Assembly (NCBI GenBank): GCA_007126415.1
Contig: SLBH01000141.1
Span: forward strand, 1-10,088
DNA: 10,088 bases
Reading direction: 5' to 3'
Source: Spirochaetales bacterium
GTDB lineage: Bacteria; Spirochaetota; Spirochaetia; DSM-27196; SLAA01
Shown: in pieces, positions 5,990-10,088 of the stretch
Layout: each line of letters begins with the position of its first letter
Numbering within the stretch: position 1 is the first letter of the stretch
The notes under the pieces: model-generated
The model's input: only the letters and a program-made list of their open reading frames with translations
What the model was told of the DNA's origin: nothing
The model's database searches: none
Position numbers and translations under genes: made by a program

Positions 5990-7075
5990 ATGGTTGTGAC
6001 GCTTGATCGTTTCATTTTAAAGCAGCTGCTGGTCGGCCTTTTCGTGAGCTTGTGCTTCTTCGTGCTGTTGCTGCACGTGATAGAGCTCTTTGCGAATATC
6101 GGCCGCTATCTCTCGCTCGAGATTCCTCTGGAGGCGGTTTGGCGGGTGCAGCTGCTCTATCTCCCGAAGTCAATCTCACTCGCTTTGCCGCTTTCGGTAC
6201 TGTTCGGTGTCAGTTATACGCTCGGCATCATGTATAGCCGTAACGAGTTGATCTCGGTCTTCGCCGGTGGGATGTCGTTGCGGCGTTTTACTGCGCCGGT
6301 CTTGGTTGTGGGAGCGGTGCTGAGCTTGCTCGGGTTTCTGTTTGAAGAGGGCGTCGTAATCGAAAGCTATCGCCGGAAGAACACGCTGCAACGAGAGTTG
6401 CTACAAGCTCACCGGGATTTTAGCAATCCGGATGTGGCGGTCCTCGGCGACGGTAACCGCATCGTCTATATCGCCGAGTTCTATAACGCCGATCGCCTCA
6501 CGCTGTCGCGCCTACTCGTGGTGGTACGTAACCGTGACGGCGAACTGGAGGAGAGGCTCGACGCGGCGTCGGCGCAGTGGACCGGCGAGTACTGGGAGTT
6601 CACCGACGTGAAACGTTATCTGCGTAGCGATGACGACCCTGAGCGCTTGATAAGAGAGGAGCACGAGCGTTATAGCGACCCACGTTTCAACACACAACCA
6701 CGGGTGTTTGCGCGCGTGACGCGCGACGTAGGGGAAATGCCGCTCGAGGATGCGCACGACTGGGTAGCGTCGCTGCGAGATGCCGGGCTACCGTACCGCC
6801 GGCAGGCAAGCGAGCTCTACGAACGCTATGCGTTCTCTACCACGCCGTTCTTGATGGCGTTGTTTGCAACCGGGGTGGGATCGCGTCTGCGAAAGAACGT
6901 ACTGCTCGGCAGTCTGCTTACCTCGGTATCGTTGGGCGTGGTCTACTACGTAGCACGTATGGTCTTGAATCTCCTTGCCGTTTCCGGTAGCGTTGAGCCG
7001 CTGTGGGGGGCGTGGGCGCCGGTGTTCGTGTTCCTGATTCTTGGGGCTATACTGTTCCGCCACGCCCGTACCTGA
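5990..7075 (+). CDS. lptG: LptG-type permease (YjgP/YjgQ family)
   Basis: This is the second half-transporter of the LptB2FG-type exporter, 361 residues, close to the normal family length. It has TM1 about 13-35, TM2 about 55-80, the coupling segment SRNELISVFAGGMSLRR, TM3, a periplasmic jellyroll (about 125-250, including DGNRIVYIAEFYNADRLTLS), a GEMPLEDAHDWVASLRDAG connector, and three C-terminal TM helices starting near FSTTPFLMALFATGVG. Only seven bases separate it from lptF, and the two proteins are expected to form a heterodimer. ATG 5990 has GTGAAG (5983-5988) only one base away. The in-frame GTG at 5996 is seven bases from the same signal and gives MTLDRFILKQL, so it may be the real start. 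LptB, LptC, LptA and LptD are not in this window. The exported lipid is unknown, because several spirochaetes lack classical LPS. Confidence 0.87.
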   Translation: MVVTLDRFILKQLLVGLFVSLCFFVLLLHVIELFANIGRYLSLEIPLEAVWRVQLLYLPKSISLALPLSVLFGVSYTLGIMYSRNELISVFAGGMSLRRFTAPVLVVGAVLSLLGFLFEEGVVIESYRRKNTLQRELLQAHRDFSNPDVAVLGDGNRIVYIAEFYNADRLTLSRLLVVVRNRDGELEERLDAASAQWTGEYWEFTDVKRYLRSDDDPERLIREEHERYSDPRFNTQPRVFARVTRDVGEMPLEDAHDWVASLRDAGLPYRRQASELYERYAFSTTPFLMALFATGVGSRLRKNVLLGSLLTSVSLGVVYYVARMVLNLLAVSGSVEPLWGAWAPVFVFLILGAILFRHART

Positions 7076-7174
7076 CGGGCGCTATTCACATCGACGGTCC
7101 GGGCGGTCTCGCAGCCCTCGGCGAAGCCCCGCGCGCAGCATGATCCTGGTTCTAATAAAAAGCGAGTAACACTA
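7076..7174 (+). other. lptG-tgt intergenic region, no signal identified
   Basis: This 99-base gap is the longest non-coding stretch in the window. The first 65 bases are GC-rich with only weak self-complementarity (for example GGGC 7101-7104 with GCCC 7114-7117) and no following T tract, so I do not call a terminator. The last 25 bases are AT-rich (TCTAATAAAA at 7151-7160), but I see no matching -35 element. The tgt frame stays open back through the gap but has no start codon there. Confidence 0.5.
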
Positions 7175-8338
7175 TTGTTTAGCATCCATCATCAAGACGC
7201 GAGTTGTTCGGCGCGCACCGGCCGGCTCCATTTGGCCCACGGCGCGCTGCGGACGCCCGCGTTCATGCCGGTCGGCACCGCGGGTTCGGTTAAGGGTTTG
7301 GAGCCGAAACAAGTTGCCGAGCTCGGATTTCGGTTGATCCTCGGCAACACTTATCACCTCTACCTTCGACCGGGCCTCGAGGTTCTCGAACGTTTCGGAG
7401 GGCTTCACGGCTTCACCGGGTGGCCGCACAACATTTTGACCGATTCGGGCGGGTTTCAGGTGTTTTCGCTCTCGCGGTTGCGTAAGCTGCGCGACGACGG
7501 CGTAGAGTTTCAGTCGCATATCGACGGGTCGCGGCATCTGCTGACGCCTGAGAAGGTGGTCGAGATACAGCGGGTGTTCGGGAGCGACATACAGATGGCG
7601 CTCGATTACTGTACCGGTTTCGAGGTTGAGCGCTCGGAGGCCGAGCGCGCGGTACGCATCACGACCGACTGGGCTAAGCGTGCGGCTCAGGCGTGGCGCT
7701 CTATCGAGACAGGGTATCAAGGCCGGCTGTTTCCGATCGTGCAGGGCAACTTCCACCATGATCTGCGCCGTGAAAGCGCCGCGGCAATCTGCGAACTTGA
7801 CCTGCCCGGCATCGCGATCGGGGGGCTTTCGGTCGGCGAACCGTTTGGGGTATTCGAGGAGTTTGTGGGCGCTACCGCCGCGTTACTGCCGCGCGACAAA
7901 CCTCGTTACGTCATGGGCATCGGCACGGCCGAGTACGTCTTGACCGCGATAGAGCACGGGGTCGATATGTTCGATTGCGTCTTCCCGACCAGGGCGGGGC
8001 GTAACGGTCTTGCGTTCACCGACCGCGGACGGGTGGTGTTGAAGCATGCCGCGCACACGGAGTCTCACGAGCCGATAGAGGCCGAGTGTGACTGCGAAAC
8101 CTGCCGAACGTACTCGCGTGCGTATCTGCGCCACCTGTTCAAGGCGGGCGAGCTGCTCGGCCCCGTGCTTGTAAGCCGTCATAATCTGCGTTTTATGAGT
8201 CGTGTCGTGGATCGCGCGCGCGACGCCATCGAGCGAGACGCGTTTTTACCGTTCAAACAAGCCTTCCTCGAGCGCTACAACGCAGGCTCCGGCAACAGCC
8301 ACAGCGTCTCTCATCTCGTTGGGGGTTCCGGTGTGTAG
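7175..8338 (+). CDS. tgt: tRNA-guanine transglycosylase (queuine/preQ1 tRNA-ribosyltransferase)
   Basis: TGT exchanges guanine-34 for preQ1 in the GUN anticodons of Asp, Asn, His and Tyr tRNAs, the committed tRNA step of queuosine synthesis. The 387-residue protein begins MFSIHHQDASCSARTGRL, matching the usual MFxI...D..ARxG opening, so the TTG at 7175 is the likely start even though its Shine-Dalgarno (around AAGCGAG, 7160-7166) is weak. Motifs are TPAFMPVGT (27-35), GNTYHLYLRPG (57-67), TDSGGFQ with D90 as the active-site Asp, GGLSVGE, and MFDCVFPTRAGRNG with nucleophile D267. The structural zinc site is C305, C307, C310 and H336. The pocket motif usually read as DEC is DYC at 144-146. The retained Cys and the Val in GGLSVGE favour bacterial preQ1-type specificity (inference). 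The stop overlaps the murJ start by 8 bases. Confidence 0.96.
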   Translation: MFSIHHQDASCSARTGRLHLAHGALRTPAFMPVGTAGSVKGLEPKQVAELGFRLILGNTYHLYLRPGLEVLERFGGLHGFTGWPHNILTDSGGFQVFSLSRLRKLRDDGVEFQSHIDGSRHLLTPEKVVEIQRVFGSDIQMALDYCTGFEVERSEAERAVRITTDWAKRAAQAWRSIETGYQGRLFPIVQGNFHHDLRRESAAAICELDLPGIAIGGLSVGEPFGVFEEFVGATAALLPRDKPRYVMGIGTAEYVLTAIEHGVDMFDCVFPTRAGRNGLAFTDRGRVVLKHAAHTESHEPIEAECDCETCRTYSRAYLRHLFKAGELLGPVLVSRHNLRFMSRVVDRARDAIERDAFLPFKQAFLERYNAGSGNSHSVSHLVGGSGV

Positions 8339-9905
8339 CAAGCGCGCGGCGGAGCCGTCGCTTCGTAGCAGCACGATCTCCACGGTTGTGGTGATGGTCT
8401 CTACCTTTGCCTCTCGGTTGCTCGGGTTTGTGCGGATCGCGGTCATCGGAGCGGTGTTCGGAGCCTCCGGCGAAGCCGATGTTCTAAACTTAGTGTTCAA
8501 TATTCCTAACAACCTGAGAAAACTTCTCGCGGAAGGGGCGCTCTCCTCGGCCTTTATCCCGGTGCTCTCGCAAGAGATCGTGCGCGACCCAGGCGGTCCG
8601 AAGCCCAGAGCGTTGGTACGCAATATCCTGGCGTTGCAGTTTGCTATTCTCTTGCCGGTGCTGGCATTGTCTGTGGCGTTCGCGACGCCGATCATCAACA
8701 CCATTTTGGACTTTCCGGAACCGGCTCGGCAGGCGCTCGCGGCGGATCTGTTCCGGTACTTGATCAACTACTTATTGTTGATTAGCGTGAGCGCCGTTAT
8801 CGTCGGGACCTTGAACGCGCACAACCGCTTCTTTGTACCTGCGGTGATGCCGCTTTTTTTCTCGATCGCGGTGATTGTGTCGATCTTGACGCTCCACCGT
8901 TACCTTGGCGTGTTCTCGATGGCTGTTGGGGTGCTGATCGGTGGCGTTTTGCAGGTGGGGGTTCAGAGCCCGGCTTTTTTTCGTCTGGGGTACGATTTCC
9001 GCTTGTCGTTCCGCTTCGATACCCCTGAGTTCCGTCGCATAGTTCGGCAATGGCTGCCGGTAGTTGCGGCGGCCTCGATCTTCACGATCAATCAGCAAGT
9101 GGCATTGTTCTTCGCGAGCGGACTCGAGGACGGAAGCGGCTCCGCGATGACGAACGCACTGACGTTCTGGCAGTTGCCGTTCGGGATATTCAGCGCCTCG
9201 ATCACGACGGTTTTGTTTCCTCGGATGAGTCGTGAGTTTGCGCAGAACGACACCGCCGGGCTGCGTAGGTCGGTAGAGTATGGGCTTCGCTACCTGTTTG
9301 CGCTGCTCATTCCCGCGGCGGTGATCTTGGCGCTGCTCGGGCGTGAGATCATCGCGGTAGCGCTGCAGCGTGGTGCGTTTGAGGCGCAGTACACCGAGTT
9401 GGCGGCCCGGGTGCTCCTGGGTTACTGCTTCGGGTTGTTCAGTGTCGGCGCGTTCACTTTTCTGCAACGCTTCTTTTATGCTTCGGGCGACTACAAGACA
9501 CCCCTCCGTGTGGCGATAATAACGCTAGTGGTAGATGTTGCGTTGTCGCTGTGGCTGAAAGAAACCGCGTTGCGGGTCGTGGGCCTCTCGATCGCGAACT
9601 CGGTGGCGTTTACGCTAGGCGTTCTGCTATTGTTTCACGCTGCTTATCGCGCCGTGGGTGGAGTCCCGTTGAGGGCTTTCGGCGTAACGGTCGGGAAAGT
9701 GGCGTTGACTGTGATACCCTTAACGGCATTCATCGTAGTGTTTCGCGCGCTGAGCGGCGAGTGGTGGGTAGACGGTAGTACTATGGCTAACCTCGGCCGT
9801 TTGAGCGCCGTCGGGGTTCCGAGTGTCGCGATCGTGGTGTTGATGTATCTTGCGTTGCGGGTTGAGTTTGTGTGGACTATGGTATCGAGGAGAAAGAAGC
9901 AGTGA
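8331..9905 (+). CDS. murJ: Lipid II flippase MurJ (MviN family)
   Basis: MurJ is a MOP-superfamily transporter with 14 membrane helices that flips the undecaprenyl-linked peptidoglycan precursor across the inner membrane. With a GTG start at 8331 (GGGGG at 8321-8325 just upstream, 8-base overlap with tgt) it has 524 residues, the usual size. The frame extends upstream to 8202 but only as a shadow of tgt. The N-terminal signature SRLLGFVR, GEAD, IPNNLRKLLAEGALSSAFIPV carries R29, R35, D50 and R63, which correspond by my alignment to E. coli R18, R24, D39 and R52. In helix 8 the E. coli R270 and E273 equivalents are T278 and Q281 (NALTFWQLPFGIF). E. coli K46 is an Asn. Family membership is secure; whether the transported substrate or mechanism differs is open. 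Confidence 0.95.
   Translation: MCSKRAAEPSLRSSTISTVVVMVSTFASRLLGFVRIAVIGAVFGASGEADVLNLVFNIPNNLRKLLAEGALSSAFIPVLSQEIVRDPGGPKPRALVRNILALQFAILLPVLALSVAFATPIINTILDFPEPARQALAADLFRYLINYLLLISVSAVIVGTLNAHNRFFVPAVMPLFFSIAVIVSILTLHRYLGVFSMAVGVLIGGVLQVGVQSPAFFRLGYDFRLSFRFDTPEFRRIVRQWLPVVAAASIFTINQQVALFFASGLEDGSGSAMTNALTFWQLPFGIFSASITTVLFPRMSREFAQNDTAGLRRSVEYGLRYLFALLIPAAVILALLGREIIAVALQRGAFEAQYTELAARVLLGYCFGLFSVGAFTFLQRFFYASGDYKTPLRVAIITLVVDVALSLWLKETALRVVGLSIANSVAFTLGVLLLFHAAYRAVGGVPLRAFGVTVGKVALTVIPLTAFIVVFRALSGEWWVDGSTMANLGRLSAVGVPSVAIVVLMYLALRVEFVWTMVSRRKKQ
9887..9896 (+). promoter_or_regulatory. Ribosome binding site for the gene starting at 9902
   Basis: GAGGAGAAAG inside the last codons of murJ has its GAGGAG core (9887-9892) nine bases before the GTG at 9902. 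The good match supports that start and the reality of the truncated downstream gene. Confidence 0.7.
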
Positions 9906-10088
9906 GGCGGAACCTCTTTGTGGCTGTCGTTGTAGCGGCGGTGCTGTGTGGTCAGTTTTCCCGTGGCCCCGGTGAACTGTTTGCGGAGGCTCCACCGGGG
10001 CTCGCGGAAGCCCCGTGGGGCGACGACGCCTGGGAGGATGTAGGGCCACGCGACGCCAACCCCGATCTCCAGGATAACGACGAGCCCG
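9902..10088 (+). CDS. Putative secreted or periplasmic protein, 3'-truncated by the window edge
   Basis: A GTG overlaps the murJ stop by four bases (GTGA) and opens a frame that stays open to the end of the window, 62 codons. The start, MRRNLFVAVVVAAVLCGQF, has the basic n-region and hydrophobic core of a Sec signal peptide, with a plausible signal peptidase I site after LFA (about residue 28). The Cys in AAVLCGQ is preceded by Leu, a poor lipobox, so a lipoprotein is less likely though not excluded given relaxed spirochaetal lipoboxes. After the signal the segment is acidic and rich in Pro, Asp and Gly (APWGDDAWEDVGPRD, NPDLQDNDEP), resembling a disordered linker. I do not recognise the family. 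Tight coupling to murJ suggests an envelope role (inference). Confidence 0.7.
   Translation, partial: MRRNLFVAVVVAAVLCGQFSRGPGELFAEAPPGLAEAPWGDDAWEDVGPRDANPDLQDNDEP

Noticed and set aside
7101..7117. GGGC/GCCC hairpin after lptG as a terminator
   Set aside because: Four-base stem with a nine-base loop and no downstream T tract.
8202..8330. Upstream extension of murJ from GTG 8202
   Set aside because: The extra 43 codons read tgt out of frame and do not resemble a MurJ N-terminus; GTG 8331 with the nearby GGGGG gives the normal length.
8938..8981. G-rich then C-rich stretch followed by seven T residues in murJ, like an intrinsic terminator
   Set aside because: The possible stem is only 3-4 bp and interrupted, and the T run is two in-frame Phe codons of a membrane protein. 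A similar T7 run at 8854-8860 has the same explanation.

Overview
This window looks like core chromosomal housekeeping DNA from a moderately GC-rich spirochaete, probably a free-living Spirochaeta-like or Treponema-like lineage. The main evidence is gene order: truB, ribF, rpsO, pnp, dut, two LptF/LptG-family permeases, tgt and murJ, all on the + strand. As I recall, a very similar order (infB-rbfA-truB ... rpsO-pnp ... permease pair-tgt-mviN) occurs in Borrelia and Treponema. The phylum call is an inference from synteny, not from a marker gene search.

Layout. Positions 1-767 hold the 3' part of truB (tRNA pseudouridine-55 synthase; the N-terminus with the catalytic Asp lies upstream). ribF follows (764-1570) through a 4-base GTGA overlap, then rpsO (1584-1853), pnp (1915-4122) and dut (4115-4543, overlapping pnp by 8 bases). 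An envelope block follows: lptF (4582-5982) and lptG (5990-7075). After a 99-base gap come tgt (7175-8338) and murJ (8331-9905, 8-base overlap with tgt). A final reading frame starts at 9902, overlaps murJ by 4 bases, carries a signal peptide and runs off the window.

The genes fall into two themes. truB, rpsO, pnp and tgt serve RNA modification, the ribosome and RNA turnover, with ribF and dut as small cofactor and nucleotide enzymes. lptF, lptG, murJ and the last secreted protein serve the cell envelope: glycolipid export, lipid II flipping and a periplasmic or surface product. Spacing is tight throughout. Four junctions overlap, each with a GTG start, and I found no convincing intrinsic terminator, so the window reads as one long transcription unit or a few nested ones.

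I found no mobile element, CRISPR array, tRNA, rRNA or obvious horizontally acquired cargo, and no new multi-gene system. The points worth a second look lie inside the familiar genes: a RibF that has lost the recognisable riboflavin-kinase domain, a MurJ in which two key cavity residues (E. coli R270 and E273 equivalents) are replaced, an LptF with a roughly 100-residue periplasmic coiled-coil insertion, a PNPase with an RGG-type tail that also carries the dut start region, a structured and repeated pnp leader, and a TGT with an altered substrate-pocket motif.
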